DNA of 64,000 bases. Origin: Massilia frigida. Its GTDB lineage: Bacteria; Pseudomonadota; Gammaproteobacteria; Burkholderiales; Burkholderiaceae_D. Position numbers and translations under genes: made by a program. Under the pieces are notes generated by a model that did no database searches, was not told the DNA's origin, and was given only the letters and a program-made list of their open reading frames with translations. The DNA is taken from contig NZ_WHJG01000005.1 in the NCBI RefSeq assembly GCF_011682175.1, positions 186,001 through 250,000 of the forward strand. Direction: 5' to 3'. Below are positions 37,098-47,472 of the stretch, piece by piece; positions within the stretch are counted from its first letter, which is position 1; every line of letters starts with the position of its first letter.

Positions 37098-37862
37098 ATG
37101 AAAGCCCTTGCTCCAGGAACTGTTATTTTCCATCGCCATCGTGGCTATGGCGTCATCACGCACGTCAACCTGCTCACCGGCTGGATCTCCGCGCGTTTCG
37201 GCAGCGAAGCACGCACGCTCGACCTGAACCTGTCCACCGACGATGTGCAGCACGCCGATGGCGAAGCGATCCTGTTCCGCCGCGCTCCGCCCGACCGCAT
37301 GCCGCACGCGCGCCTGATGGCCATGGTGCGCGCCCTGCACCAGGCCGGCTACGAAAAACTGTATCTCTATTCCTGGCCCAAGCCATCGGGCCTGCACTGG
37401 CGCTGGCATTTGTTCACCGGCCAGCGCGACTGGATGCAACGCCCCTGGCGCGAAGGCTGGTACGGCTCCGGCGCCGACTACAACGTCAACCCGGTGATGG
37501 GCTGGGGCGATTTGCCCGGCGCCAGCACCGACGAACTGGTCACCGCGCTGGCGCGCTTCGACCCGCATGGACTGGCGCAGGCGCTCGGACGCGACGAAGA
37601 CCACAGCGCATGGTTCGAGGGCGCGTGCAAACTCTTGCTGCCAGGCTATATGTACAGCCTGAACATGGAGCGCCCCGGCGCCGGCGGCCTGCAAGATGCC
37701 CCGCCCGTGCCGGTGGTAGCCGTGCGCGCCAGCCTGCCGGCCTACGAAGGCCCGGCACTGGGCTGGCCGCCCGGCTGGGCCGGCCTGTGGACGCGCGCGC
37801 ATGTCATGCCAGCGCCGCCGATCGACATCACCGGCGAGCGCAAGCTGCGCGAACCGTCGTAA
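37098..37862 (+). CDS. Conserved-looking protein of unknown function
   Basis: A 254-residue soluble protein that I do not recognise. The first ~45 residues, 'ALAPGTVIFHRHRGYGVITHVN' in outline, look like a small SH3-like or CarD-start beta fold. The middle is Trp-rich ('WRWHLFTGQRDWMQRPWREGW'), as in a carbohydrate or peptide binding surface; this is speculation. No signal peptide, no spans. It is divergent from the asparaginase-like gene with 151 bases between starts, and followed by a REP-like palindrome. Confidence 0.6.
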   Translation: MKALAPGTVIFHRHRGYGVITHVNLLTGWISARFGSEARTLDLNLSTDDVQHADGEAILFRRAPPDRMPHARLMAMVRALHQAGYEKLYLYSWPKPSGLHWRWHLFTGQRDWMQRPWREGWYGSGADYNVNPVMGWGDLPGASTDELVTALARFDPHGLAQALGRDEDHSAWFEGACKLLLPGYMYSLNMERPGAGGLQDAPPVPVVAVRASLPAYEGPALGWPPGWAGLWTRAHVMPAPPIDITGERKLREPS

Positions 37863-37896
37863 CACGGCAGGGCCGACGCAGTATGTATTGAATTTG

Positions 37897-37966
37897 CCCC
37901 GTCGTTCCTGGCATTGCCAGAAACGACTTCCCGCGCCAAGGCGGGACTCGGCGGGAACGGCGGCGG
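37897..37966. repeat. REP-like palindrome, copy E
   Basis: gccccgtcgttcctggcatt/gccagaaacgac followed by ttcccgcgccaaggcgggactcggcgggaac is closely similar to copy D. It fills the gap between two convergent genes. Confidence 0.65.
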
Positions 37967-37968
37967 CA

Positions 37969-38961
37969 TCACAATTTCCGCAACGCTTCCGGGTTCAAAA
38001 TATTAGACGGCGCGCCGTTCGCGAAGTTCAGCACATTCTCGAACGCGGTGCGGAAATACAGCTCGTAGCTATCCTTTTCCACGTAGCCGATGTGCGGCGT
38101 GGCCAGCACGGTCGGAATGCGCAGCAGCGGCGCATCCGGTGCCAGCGGCTCGCTGGTGAACACGTCGATGGCCGCGTTGCCCGGCCGTCCCAGGCGCAGC
38201 GCCGCTTCCAGCGCGTCCGTTGCGACCAGCTCGGCGCGGCTGGTATTGACGAACAGCGCGTCCGGCTTCATGCGCGCAAGGTCCTCGGCGGTGACGATGC
38301 CGCGGGTCGCGTCGGCCAGCCGCAAATGCAGGCTGAGCACGTCGGCGCGCTCGAACAAGGCTTCGCGCGTTGGCGCCGCCTCGACACCGTCGGCCACCGC
38401 CGCCGCGCGGCTGGCCTCGCCGCCCCAGACCAGCACCTGCATCCCGAAGGCCTTGCCGTAGCCGGCGATCATGCGGCCGATCTTGCCGTAGCTCCAGATC
38501 GCCAGGGTGCGGCCCTTGAGCGTGCGGCCCACGCCATTGAGCACGGGGTTGACCGAGGCGGTTTGCCACAGCCCGTCCTTGAGGTTGCTCGCGTAAGGCA
38601 CGATCTTGCGGCTGGCCGCCATGATCAGGGCCCAGGTCAGTTCGGCCGGGGCCACCGGCGAGCCGATCCCTTCCGCGATGGCAACGCCGCCCGCCGTGGC
38701 GGCCGCCACATCGACGTGGCCGGCCAGCTTGCCGGTCTGCGAAATGAGCTTGAGATTGGGCAGTTTTTCCAGCAATGCCGCCGGAAACACGGTGCGTTCG
38801 CGGATCAGCACCAGCGCGTCGAAAGGGGCCAGGCGGATGGCCAGCTGGCCTGTACCACGGGCCGAACTGTTAAAAATTTTGACATCGTGACCGTCGAGAA
38901 GTTTGAAACAGTCGAGCTGGCGGACGGCGTCCTGATAGTCGTCAAGAATAGCTATTTTCAT
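37969..38961 (-). CDS. D-2-hydroxyacid dehydrogenase family protein
   Basis: A 330-residue NAD-dependent oxidoreductase. The Rossmann part has 'LAIWSYGKIGRMIAGYGKAFGMQVLVWG', where the first Gly of GxGxxG is replaced by Ser-Tyr-Gly. Catalytic Arg ('VNTSRAELV'), Glu and His ('TPHIGYVE') are in place. It belongs to the large family with phosphoglycerate and glyoxylate reductases; the substrate is unknown. It ends 107 bases before a convergent gene across REP-like copy E, and faces away from pckG upstream. Confidence 0.88.
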   Translation of the reverse strand: MKIAILDDYQDAVRQLDCFKLLDGHDVKIFNSSARGTGQLAIRLAPFDALVLIRERTVFPAALLEKLPNLKLISQTGKLAGHVDVAAATAGGVAIAEGIGSPVAPAELTWALIMAASRKIVPYASNLKDGLWQTASVNPVLNGVGRTLKGRTLAIWSYGKIGRMIAGYGKAFGMQVLVWGGEASRAAAVADGVEAAPTREALFERADVLSLHLRLADATRGIVTAEDLARMKPDALFVNTSRAELVATDALEAALRLGRPGNAAIDVFTSEPLAPDAPLLRIPTVLATPHIGYVEKDSYELYFRTAFENVLNFANGAPSNILNPEALRKL

Positions 38962-39337
38962 GGGAGATGGCAGAAGTTAAATAAATCTTCGTAGGTAAAT
39001 AACACAATACAGAATATTCGGAATAGCCTACTACTTTACTCAACTATTATTCCTACATTTTTGAGCCTGGAGCATTTAAAACAGGTAATAGCAGGTGTAC
39101 AATCGCCCCCTAAATTCGGGATTTGCCCCCTCCCCGGACCGTGTTTTGACCAGTCCCGGAGCGTCTCAAGTCCCCGCACTACCGTTCCACCAACCTTGCT
39201 GTCATCGAGGTTGTCGACATGACCGCCGTATCGCCGAACCTTTCTTAGGGAATGGATTCTTGAGCGCAAGCTGAAACGCTGACGACGATCCTGCCGTGCC
39301 GGGACAAGAAAGAATTCTTATTGGCATTGGAGGTACT
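38962..39337 (+). other. 376-base gap / long leader before pckG
   Basis: I see no gene. The left third is A+T-rich and could hold divergent promoters; the right part is G+C-rich with several short inverted words (for example tccccgga/tcccgga near 39134-39157) and may be an untranslated leader of pckG. No riboswitch class was recognised. Confidence 0.4.
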
Positions 39338-41203
39338 ATGAATCAGCCCCTTATGGGTGGCGTTGCAACACTGAACGTCCCAGCTTACATCAAACATCAA
39401 AAGCTCATCAACTGGGTCAGCGAAATTGCTGCCCTGACGAAGCCGGCCCGCATCTATTGGTGCGATGGCTCGCAAGATGAGTACGACCGCCTGTGCGCCG
39501 AGATGGTGGCCGCCGGCACGATGAAAAAGCTGAACCCTGAAAAGCGCCCGAATTCCTATCTGGCCTGTTCCGATCCGTCGGACGTGGCACGCGTGGAAGA
39601 CCGCACTTACATCTGCTCGGAAACCAAAGAGCAGGCCGGCCCGACCAACAACTGGATGGCCCCTGCGGAAATGCGCACCACCCTGAACGGCCTGTTCGAT
39701 GGCTGCATGGCCGGGCGCACCCTGTACGTGGTGCCGTTCTCGATGGGTCCGCTCGGTTCGCCGATCGCCCACATCGGCGTCGAGCTGTCCGATTCGCCTT
39801 ACGTGGCGGTCAACATGCGCATCATGACGCGCATGGGCAAGGCTGTGTACGACGTGCTGGGCACCAGCGGCGACTTCGTGCCGTGCGTGCATACCGTCGG
39901 CGCACCGCTGGCGGCTGGCCAGAAAGACGTTGCATGGCCGTGCAATCCGACCAAGTACATCGTGCACTACCCTGAAACCCGCGAAATCTGGTCCTACGGT
40001 TCCGGCTACGGCGGCAACGCGCTGCTGGGCAAGAAGTGCTTCGCGCTGCGTATCGCCTCGAACATGGGCCACCAGGAAGCCCAGGCCGGCGGCACCGGCT
40101 GGCTGGCCGAACACATGCTGATCCTCGGCGTCGAGTCGCCCGAAGGCAAGAAGCACTACGTCGCGGCAGCCTTCCCATCGGCTTGCGGCAAGACCAACTT
40201 CGCCATGCTGATTCCACCGGCAAGCTTCGGCGGCTGGAAAGTGACCACCATCGGCGACGATATCGCCTGGATCAAGCCGGGCGCCGATGGCCGCCTGTAC
40301 GCAATCAATCCGGAAGCCGGCTACTTCGGCGTGGCGCCGGGCACCAACACCCGCACCAACTCGAACTGCATGGCCTCGATGAACGAGAACACCATCTTCA
40401 CCAACGTCGCGCTGACCGACGATGGCGACGTCTGGTGGGAAGGCCTGACCAAGGAAGCGCCGTCGCACCTGATCGACTGGCAGGGCAAGGACTGGACCCC
40501 GGCGTCCGGCGCCAAGGCCGCGCATCCGAACGCGCGCTTCACGGTGGCCGCGACCCAGAACCCGGTGATCGATGCGGCCTGGGACGACCCTGCGGGCGTG
40601 CCGATTTCGGCCTTCATCTTCGGTGGCCGCCGTTCGACCACGGTGCCGCTGGTGACCGAAGCGCGCAACTGGGTGGAAGGCGTGTACATGGCCGCGACCA
40701 TGGGTTCCGAAACCACCGCCGCCGCCGCCGGCCAGATGGGCATCGTGCGCCGCGATCCGTTCGCGATGCTGCCCTTCATCGGCTACAACATGAGCGACTA
40801 CTTCCAGCACTGGCTCAACATGGGCAAGAAGATCGAAGCCATGAACCCGGCCGCGCTGCCGAAGATCTACTGCGTGAACTGGTTCCGTACCGATGCCGAC
40901 GGCAAGTTCGTCTGGCCTGGCTTCGGCGACAATATGCGCGTGCTGAAGTGGATGCTGGAACGCATCGAAGGCAAGGCGGGCGGCACCGAGAACGTGTTCG
41001 GCACCACCCCGAACTTCGGTGACCTGAACTGGGACGGCATCGACTTCACGCAAGCGCAGTTCGATACCATCACCTCGATCGACAAGGACGCCTTCAACGA
41101 AGAGCTCAAGCTGCACGATGAGCTGTTCGAGAAGCTGGCCTATCACCTGCCGCAAGAACTGGTAGCGACCAAGGCCGAGCTGGAAAAACGCCTGTCCGCC
41201 TGA
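39338..41203 (+). CDS. pckG: Phosphoenolpyruvate carboxykinase (GTP)
   Basis: A 621-residue enzyme that converts oxaloacetate and GTP to phosphoenolpyruvate for gluconeogenesis. The active-site loop '[12 protein letters not shown]' with its Cys, the 'TTIGDDIAW' metal-binding motif, and '[14 protein letters not shown]' are those of the GTP-dependent class. Length is normal. The ATG at 39338 follows GGAGGT. A strong terminator follows, so it is monocistronic. Confidence 0.97.
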   Translation: MNQPLMGGVATLNVPAYIKHQKLINWVSEIAALTKPARIYWCDGSQDEYDRLCAEMVAAGTMKKLNPEKRPNSYLACSDPSDVARVEDRTYICSETKEQAGPTNNWMAPAEMRTTLNGLFDGCMAGRTLYVVPFSMGPLGSPIAHIGVELSDSPYVAVNMRIMTRMGKAVYDVLGTSGDFVPCVHTVGAPLAAGQKDVAWPCNPTKYIVHYPETREIWSYGSGYGGNALLGKKCFALRIASNMGHQEAQAGGTGWLAEHMLILGVESPEGKKHYVAAAFPSACGKTNFAMLIPPASFGGWKVTTIGDDIAWIKPGADGRLYAINPEAGYFGVAPGTNTRTNSNCMASMNENTIFTNVALTDDGDVWWEGLTKEAPSHLIDWQGKDWTPASGAKAAHPNARFTVAATQNPVIDAAWDDPAGVPISAFIFGGRRSTTVPLVTEARNWVEGVYMAATMGSETTAAAAGQMGIVRRDPFAMLPFIGYNMSDYFQHWLNMGKKIEAMNPAALPKIYCVNWFRTDADGKFVWPGFGDNMRVLKWMLERIEGKAGGTENVFGTTPNFGDLNWDGIDFTQAQFDTITSIDKDAFNEELKLHDELFEKLAYHLPQELVATKAELEKRLSA

Positions 41204-41224
41204 GCGCGGCCGCGTAGTCCCAAG

Positions 41225-41275
41225 GCGGAGGTGGCGCGCGCGTGAATCACGCGGGCGGCACCTCCGCTTTTTTTC
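41225..41275 (+). terminator. Rho-independent terminator after pckG
   Basis: The stem gcggaggtg/cacctccgc encloses an inner cgcgtga/tcacgcg hairpin and is followed by eight T. Confidence 0.88.
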
Positions 41276-41442
41276 GTCCATCGATCCGCTGCGTCGCGGC
41301 GAGGTGTTGTCGTGCGGCCTCGCGGGCCGACAAATAGGCGAAAACCGACCCGATCGGGAGTACACTTATTTGCCGATGGGATTTTATATTTTCTTCATAG
41401 AAATACTGTCAATGCGGCACGTTTTTTCTGCCGGGACACATC

Positions 41443-44400
41443 ATGCGATGGTTATGGAGCAGCCTGCTAGCACTGGGCTTGATCTGGACAGTACCCCGGG
41501 CCGTGGCCGGCGAGATGCCGCTGCGCCGCTTTCAATACCAAAGCTGGAGCACCGAGGCCGGCCTGCCGCAGGTCTCGGTGTACGACGTCGCGCATGACGC
41601 CGACGGTTATCTCTGGGTCGCCACCGAAAACGGCCTGGCGCGCTTCGATGGCACCCGCTTCGACAATTTCAACCGCGAAAACACCCCGGCCATGGCGAGC
41701 CGTTGGGTTAGCAAGCTCTACCGTGGGAAATCACAGCGCCTGTGGATTGCCACCCGCCGCAATCTGCTGCGCTGGGAAGCCGGGCAGTTCACCGAACAAG
41801 CCATGACCGGCGCCGCGCCGGGCCGGGTGCGCGATCTGGTGGAAGACGCCGACGGCCATTTGTGGCTGGCCGGCGACGTCTTGCTGCACGAGCGGGGCAA
41901 GGCCATGCTGCCGGTGCCCGGGTGGGCGGGCGCCGCCACCGCCCTGGCCGCGGAGGGGGACGCGCTCTGGATCGCCGGCGCCCATGGCGTGCTGGCGCGC
42001 CACAGTGGCGGCCACTTGCAGCACTTTCATTTTGCCCAGCTGGACGAGGCTGTCGTGGGCGCCATGGTCTGGGCGCGCGGTGCGCTGTGGCTGGCCAGCA
42101 GCAAGGGATTATTCCGCCTGCGCGACGGCGTGCTGGAGGCGCAGCCGCTGCAGTCCGATCCGCTGCCGCCGAACCTGACCAGCATGGCCGTCGACGCCGC
42201 CGGCGCGCTGCTGCTCGGCAGCGACAAGGCGCTGTTCAGGGTGCGCGACGGGGCGCCGGCCGAGCGCCTCGATGCCGGCACGGCCGGCGGTTTTGCGGCG
42301 ATCATCAGCGTGCGCACCGGTGCCGACGGCAGCCTGTGGCTGGGCAGCCAGCAGCAGGGCTTGCGCCATATGTGGCCGGACCGGGTCGATCGCCTGTCGA
42401 CCGAGGAGGGCTTGCGCGATGCGCGCGTATGGAGCCTGGCGGCCCAGGCCGATGGCGTGCTGGTCGGGCACAACGGCGGCTTCGACCACCTCGCCGGCGA
42501 ACGTTTCACCCCCGTCGCCGACGCTGCCGCCTTGCCCGATCCCAAGGGCTATGCCGGCTTTATCGACGCGCGCCAGCGCCGCTGGCTGGGCACTTTTCGC
42601 GGCCTGGTGCGGATCGACGCCGACGGCGGCGGCCGGGTGGAGTTTGCCGCCCTGGCCGGCTTGCAGGTGAACGGGATCGAGGAAAGCCCCGACGGCGTGG
42701 TGTGGGTCGCCAGTTCCGGCGGCCTGTTCCGGATCGAGGACGACCAGGCGGTCGCCGTGGGCGCGCAGTCGGGCCTGGATGAACAGATGGTGCGCTTCGT
42801 GCTGGCCGATTGGGACGCGCGCCTGTGGGTGGGCACTGAACACGGTTTGTTCCGGCAGGATGGCGCCCGCTTCGCGCGCGTGCGCGACAGCGGCCTGGGC
42901 ACCACCTTCATCACGTCCATCGCCCAGTTATCCGACGGTACGATGGCGGTCGGCAGCCTGGACCAGGGCATGTTCTTTCGCGTCGGCGGCATCTGGCGTC
43001 ATATCGAGCGGCGCCCGGGATTGCCGGTCGATAGCGCCTCGATCCTGGTGCAACACAGGGATTCGCTGCTGGTGGTCCACGCCGACGGCGTGTATCGCTT
43101 TCCGCTGCGAGAACTGGCCAGCGCGACGCTGGCGGGAGGCCAGCTGCGCCATATCGAAATCCTGTTGCAGGACCATGGCGACCGGCTCGGGTCCTCCAGG
43201 GTGCGCTGCTGTAATTATGGCGGCAATGGCAAGGCCCTGGTCCTCGGCGACACCCTGCTGCTGGCGACGCTCAACGGCGTGGCCCGCATCGACCTGCGCG
43301 AACGCCCGCAGCGCGTACCGCGGGTGGCGATCCGGGCCATCCGCCTGGCCCGTGCCGGCAGCGCCAGCGCCGGCATGGCCTTGCCCATGGGCGTGCGCGA
43401 TCTCGACATCGATTTCGGCACGATCGATTTCCGCCAGGCCAGGCTGCTGCGCTACCGGTATCGCGTCTGCGGACCCGATGCCGACTGGATCGATGCCGGC
43501 CAGCGCGCCGCGGCGATCTATACCAATCTGCCGCCCGGAACGTGTCGCTTTGAAGTGCAGGCGCGCTACCTGTCCCAGGAGTGGGGGCCGGGCGCCAGGC
43601 TGGAACTGACCGTGCCGCCTTACTTCAGCGAGACCTGGCTATTCAAGATCATGCTGTTCGGCGCCGCCGGCATGCTCATCGCGGCATGGGTAAAGCGGCG
43701 CGAGCGGCGCCTGATGCGGCAAAAGGCGGCACTGAGGGCGGAAGTGGCCAAGCGCACGGCCCAACTGGCCGAGGCGAACCAGGATCTGGCGAAGAATATC
43801 CAGATCCTGGCCGCGGCCAGCGTGACCGATGCGCTGACCGGACTGCATAACCGCCGTTTCATGCAGGAGCACGTGCTGCACCTGTTTGCGGAACTGATAC
43901 GCGCGCGCACGGACGGCTCGGCCGACGCCATCCTCGGCTTCATCCTGGTCGACATCGATTTTTTCAAGGCCGTCAACGACCGCTTCGGCCACGCCGTCGG
44001 CGACGACGTGCTGTGCGCGGTGGGCCGGGCCTTGCGCGAGGCGGCGCGCGATTCCGATTATGTGCTACGCTGGGGCGGCGAGGAATTCCTGCTGGTCGTG
44101 ACCAACAGCTCGCGCGCAGAACTGGTCAACATCGCCGAAAGGCTGCGCCTGAACGTGGCCAGGGTAACGACTGGCGGGGCCGAGCCGCAGCCGGTGACGG
44201 TCTCGCTCGGCTACGTCGCCTACCCGCTCGACGGCATCGCTCTCGAACGGCATGAATGGAGCACCGCACTGGCGGTGGCCGACAAGGCCCTGTACGGCGC
44301 CAAGGAGTCCGGCCGCAATTGTGCCGCCACGATCGTCTTCGATGGCGCCGAGCGTGCAAGCTGGGGCGACGATGAGATCCGCGCCGCGCTGGAGGCCAGC

Positions 44401-44448
44401 CCGATGGCCGGCGCGACGCTGGTGGTGGCGCCGCGCAGCCTCGTCTGA
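41443..44448 (+). CDS. Periplasmic beta-propeller sensor diguanylate cyclase
   Basis: A 1001-residue protein. A signal peptide is followed by two-component-regulator propeller repeats ('GYLWVATENGLARFDG', 'GSLWLGSQQQGL', 'ARLWVGTEHGLFRQDG' and more) to about residue 620, a Y_Y_Y domain (about 640-720), a transmembrane span (about 730-750), a short coiled coil, and a GGDEF domain with GGEEF at 878-882 and an RxxD ('RDSD') inhibitory site. It couples an unknown external signal to c-di-GMP synthesis. Most proteins with this sensor are histidine kinases; here the output is a cyclase. Confidence 0.93.
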   Translation: MRWLWSSLLALGLIWTVPRAVAGEMPLRRFQYQSWSTEAGLPQVSVYDVAHDADGYLWVATENGLARFDGTRFDNFNRENTPAMASRWVSKLYRGKSQRLWIATRRNLLRWEAGQFTEQAMTGAAPGRVRDLVEDADGHLWLAGDVLLHERGKAMLPVPGWAGAATALAAEGDALWIAGAHGVLARHSGGHLQHFHFAQLDEAVVGAMVWARGALWLASSKGLFRLRDGVLEAQPLQSDPLPPNLTSMAVDAAGALLLGSDKALFRVRDGAPAERLDAGTAGGFAAIISVRTGADGSLWLGSQQQGLRHMWPDRVDRLSTEEGLRDARVWSLAAQADGVLVGHNGGFDHLAGERFTPVADAAALPDPKGYAGFIDARQRRWLGTFRGLVRIDADGGGRVEFAALAGLQVNGIEESPDGVVWVASSGGLFRIEDDQAVAVGAQSGLDEQMVRFVLADWDARLWVGTEHGLFRQDGARFARVRDSGLGTTFITSIAQLSDGTMAVGSLDQGMFFRVGGIWRHIERRPGLPVDSASILVQHRDSLLVVHADGVYRFPLRELASATLAGGQLRHIEILLQDHGDRLGSSRVRCCNYGGNGKALVLGDTLLLATLNGVARIDLRERPQRVPRVAIRAIRLARAGSASAGMALPMGVRDLDIDFGTIDFRQARLLRYRYRVCGPDADWIDAGQRAAAIYTNLPPGTCRFEVQARYLSQEWGPGARLELTVPPYFSETWLFKIMLFGAAGMLIAAWVKRRERRLMRQKAALRAEVAKRTAQLAEANQDLAKNIQILAAASVTDALTGLHNRRFMQEHVLHLFAELIRARTDGSADAILGFILVDIDFFKAVNDRFGHAVGDDVLCAVGRALREAARDSDYVLRWGGEEFLLVVTNSSRAELVNIAERLRLNVARVTTGGAEPQPVTVSLGYVAYPLDGIALERHEWSTALAVADKALYGAKESGRNCAATIVFDGAERASWGDDEIRAALEASPMAGATLVVAPRSLV

Positions 44449-44589
44449 AGTGCTCGGCTGCGCCCAGCGGCGCACGCTTGATGGGCCGGCGCGCTACGGC
44501 GGCCGGCTATTTCTTTTATAATTTTCCCATTATCAATCCCGGAGCCGAGGCGCCCGACATCGCCGGCCCGTCGCCCGGAGTCCGCCCGC

Positions 44590-46266
44590 ATGGCAGCACC
44601 GCCCCAGTACCTGAAACCGACTCCCGCCTGGGAAGAACACGAAAAACCCAGCATGCCGGGTTCGGCGTCGATGCCCTGGCATCCGCCCCACATCCGCTTT
44701 GCCTACGCCTGCGTGGCGCTGCTGGTCGGCATTACCGGCGGCCTGGGCAACGCGCTGGTCTCGGCCAACCTGCCGGCCATCCAGGGCACCCTGGGCCTCA
44801 CGCCCGCCGAAGCGGCCTGGCTGCCGGCCGCCTACATCATGGTCAACGTCACCTCGAACCTGATGGTGTTCAAGTTCCGCCAGCAGTTCGGCCTGCGCCT
44901 GTTCGCCGAGATCGGCCTGTCGCTGTACGCCTTCGTCACCTTGCTGCACCTGCTGGTGGGCGGCTTCGAGATGGCGATCCTGGTACGCGCCGTCAGCGGC
45001 CTGGCCGGCGCCACCACCAGCACCCTGGCCATGCTCTACATGCTGCAGGCCGCGCCCAAGAAATACACCGGCAAGATGCTGGTGCTCGGGGTCGGCATCG
45101 CGCAGATCGCCACGCCGCTGGCCTGGCTGATGTCGCCGGCCTTGCTCGACATGGGCCAGTGGCACAATCTGTACCTGTTCGAGGCCGGCCTGGCGCTCTG
45201 TTCGCTGGCCGCCGTGGTGGTGCTCAAGCTGCCGCCCGGGATCCACATCAAGGTGATCGAGCCGCTCGATTTCGTCACCTTCGCGTTAATCGCTCCGGCG
45301 GTGGCGATGATCGTCGCCGTGCTGGCGCAGGGTTTCACGCGCTGGTGGTTCGACACGCCCTGGCTGGCGTACCTCCTGATCGCCGCCGTGCTGCTGATGA
45401 CGATCGCGCTGTTCATCGAGCACCACCGCGCCAATCCGCTGATCCAGACGCGCTGGCTGATGATGGGGCCCACCATCCGCTTCATGATCGGCGCCTTTTT
45501 GATCCGCTTCCTGACTTCCGAGCAGACCTATGGCGCGGTCGGCCTGCTGCGCACCCTCGGCATGGGACCGGACCAGATGCAGCCGCTGTTCGCCGTCATT
45601 CTGGCCGGGACCATCTGCGGCATGGTCGCCAGTTCCGTCACCTTCAGCCCGAAGACCGTGATCCCGCAAATCCTGTTCTCGATTTTGCTGTTCGGCGTGG
45701 CCGCCTGGCTCGATTACGGCCGCACCAGCCTTGACCGCCCGCACGACTTTTTCGTCAGCCAGTTCCTGGTGGCGCTGGGCGCGGGCATGTTCATGGGGCC
45801 GATGATCATGATCGGCATCATGCAGGCGCTCAAATTCGGCGCCGACCACGTGGTCACCTTCGTCGTCATGCTGGCCATGACGCAAAGCCTGGGCGGCTTT
45901 ACCGGCGCCGCCGCGCTCAGTACTTACCAGCTGCACCGCGAGCATGTGCACTCGACCCAGGTCAATGCCCAGCTCAATCCCGCCGACCCGGTCGTCGCCC
46001 AGCGCCTGCGCCTGCAGCAGCAGATCTACCAGGGAGTGAACACCGACCCGGCCCTGCGCGCCGCCCAGGGCGTGGCGCAACTGGCCCTGATCAGCCGGCG
46101 CGAAGCGAATGTCCTCGCGTTCAACGATGTCTTCGCCCTGAGCGGCGTGATCGCCATCCTGTTCCTCGGCTGGTCGCTGTTCATCTCCGTGCGCCTCGCG
46201 CGCCGGCAGAAACGCGAAGCCGCAGCCTTACTCAACCAGGCGCCCGCGGGCGCCCCCGCCAGATAA
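44590..46266 (+). CDS. MFS transporter (DHA2/EmrB-like) of a tripartite efflux pump
   Basis: A 558-residue protein with about 14 membrane spans, typical of the DHA2 drug-proton antiporters. The family motif near span 1, 'GGLGNALVSANLPAIQGTLGL', and 'AAYIMVNVTSNL' are visible. It should export hydrophobic compounds with the membrane-fusion and outer-membrane genes that follow. The start has CGGAG upstream. It ends three bases before the next gene; the three genes form one operon. Confidence 0.92.
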   Translation: MAAPPQYLKPTPAWEEHEKPSMPGSASMPWHPPHIRFAYACVALLVGITGGLGNALVSANLPAIQGTLGLTPAEAAWLPAAYIMVNVTSNLMVFKFRQQFGLRLFAEIGLSLYAFVTLLHLLVGGFEMAILVRAVSGLAGATTSTLAMLYMLQAAPKKYTGKMLVLGVGIAQIATPLAWLMSPALLDMGQWHNLYLFEAGLALCSLAAVVVLKLPPGIHIKVIEPLDFVTFALIAPAVAMIVAVLAQGFTRWWFDTPWLAYLLIAAVLLMTIALFIEHHRANPLIQTRWLMMGPTIRFMIGAFLIRFLTSEQTYGAVGLLRTLGMGPDQMQPLFAVILAGTICGMVASSVTFSPKTVIPQILFSILLFGVAAWLDYGRTSLDRPHDFFVSQFLVALGAGMFMGPMIMIGIMQALKFGADHVVTFVVMLAMTQSLGGFTGAAALSTYQLHREHVHSTQVNAQLNPADPVVAQRLRLQQQIYQGVNTDPALRAAQGVAQLALISRREANVLAFNDVFALSGVIAILFLGWSLFISVRLARRQKREAAALLNQAPAGAPAR

Positions 46267-46269
46267 ACC

Positions 46270-47472
46270 ATGACCAATCCACTTCCTCCTGCGCGCAGCG
46301 AACCCACCGCCGACGAGGCCAACCCGCCGCTGCCGGGCGACTCCAGCAACAGCACCGCTGCCATCCCTCCGGCCGCGGTGCCGGTGGCGCCGGTAGTTAC
46401 CGAAGCGCCTCCTCCCAAGTACATCAAGCCCAAGCTGTGGACCGTGGTGCTGATGGCCGTCGTCGCCCTGGCCGGCATCGTGCTGATCATGTGGGCGTGG
46501 CGCCTTGGGCCTTTTAACAGCACCCTGGTCCAGACCGACAACAGCTACGTGCGCGGCCAGATCACGGTGCTCGCGCCGCAGGTCAATGGCTATGTGGCCA
46601 ACGTGCTGGTCAAGGACTTCCAGTTCGTCAAAGCCGGCCAGCCGCTGCTGCGCATCGACGACCGCATCTACAAGGCGCGCGTGGAACAGGCCGAGGCCCA
46701 GCGCGACGGCGCCATCGCCGCGCTGGAGAACTTCACGCAGACCCAGGCCCAGAACCGCGCCCGTGGCGGTGCCGCGCGTGCCACGCTGGTGGCGGTGCGG
46801 GCTGAGCGCAATCGGGCCGCGGCCGAACTGGGACGGGTCGAGGAACTGGCAGCCAAGGGATCGGTGTCGCTCAATGAGCGCGACCGGGTGCGCATGACGA
46901 CCCAGCTGGCCGGTGCCAATGTCCTCAAGGCCAAGGCCGATATCGCCATCGCCGAAGAAACTGTCAAGGCCACCACGGTCTCGCGCGGCGGCCTGGAGGC
47001 GCAGGTCAAGACGGCCGAAGCGCAGCTGGCGCTGGCGCAAATCGACTTGTCCAATACCGTCGTCAAGGCCCCGCGCGACGGCCAGGTGAGCGAAGCGTCG
47101 GTACGTTTGGGCCAGTACGTCACGGCCGGCTCGCAACTGCTGTTTTTGGTCCCCGACACCATGTGGATCGTGGCGAATTTCAAGGAAAACCAGACCTGGA
47201 AAATGCGCATCGGCCAGCGCGCCACGTTCACGGTGGATGCGTTCAATGGCGCCGCCTTGAGCGGCCATGTCGAACAGATCGCGCCGGCCACCGGCTCGGA
47301 ATTTTCCGTGCTGCGCGCCGATAACGCCAGCGGCAATTTCACCAAGGTGGTCCAGCGCCTGCCGGTGCGCATCGCCATCGATCCCAGGCAGGAGCTGGCA
47401 CGGCGCCTGCGGCCCGGCATGTCGGTGATCGTCAAGGTTGACACGGTCGGCGCGGCGGAGCAGCAGCCGTGA
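46270..47472 (+). CDS. HlyD/EmrA family membrane fusion protein
   Basis: A 400-residue periplasmic adaptor. A proline-rich cytoplasmic N-terminus of about 55 residues is followed by one span (about 56-75), the barrel and lipoyl-like regions ('TDNSYVRGQITVLAPQVNGYVANVLVKDFQFVKAGQPL' in outline), a coiled coil, and a C-terminal barrel with 'VPDTMWIVANFKE'. It links the MFS pump to the outer-membrane channel. It overlaps the next gene by four bases. Confidence 0.92.
   Translation: MTNPLPPARSEPTADEANPPLPGDSSNSTAAIPPAAVPVAPVVTEAPPPKYIKPKLWTVVLMAVVALAGIVLIMWAWRLGPFNSTLVQTDNSYVRGQITVLAPQVNGYVANVLVKDFQFVKAGQPLLRIDDRIYKARVEQAEAQRDGAIAALENFTQTQAQNRARGGAARATLVAVRAERNRAAAELGRVEELAAKGSVSLNERDRVRMTTQLAGANVLKAKADIAIAEETVKATTVSRGGLEAQVKTAEAQLALAQIDLSNTVVKAPRDGQVSEASVRLGQYVTAGSQLLFLVPDTMWIVANFKENQTWKMRIGQRATFTVDAFNGAALSGHVEQIAPATGSEFSVLRADNASGNFTKVVQRLPVRIAIDPRQELARRLRPGMSVIVKVDTVGAAEQQP

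Noticed and set aside
39245-41365. A 706-codon open frame opposite pckG
   Set aside because: Antisense shadow of a highly conserved enzyme gene.
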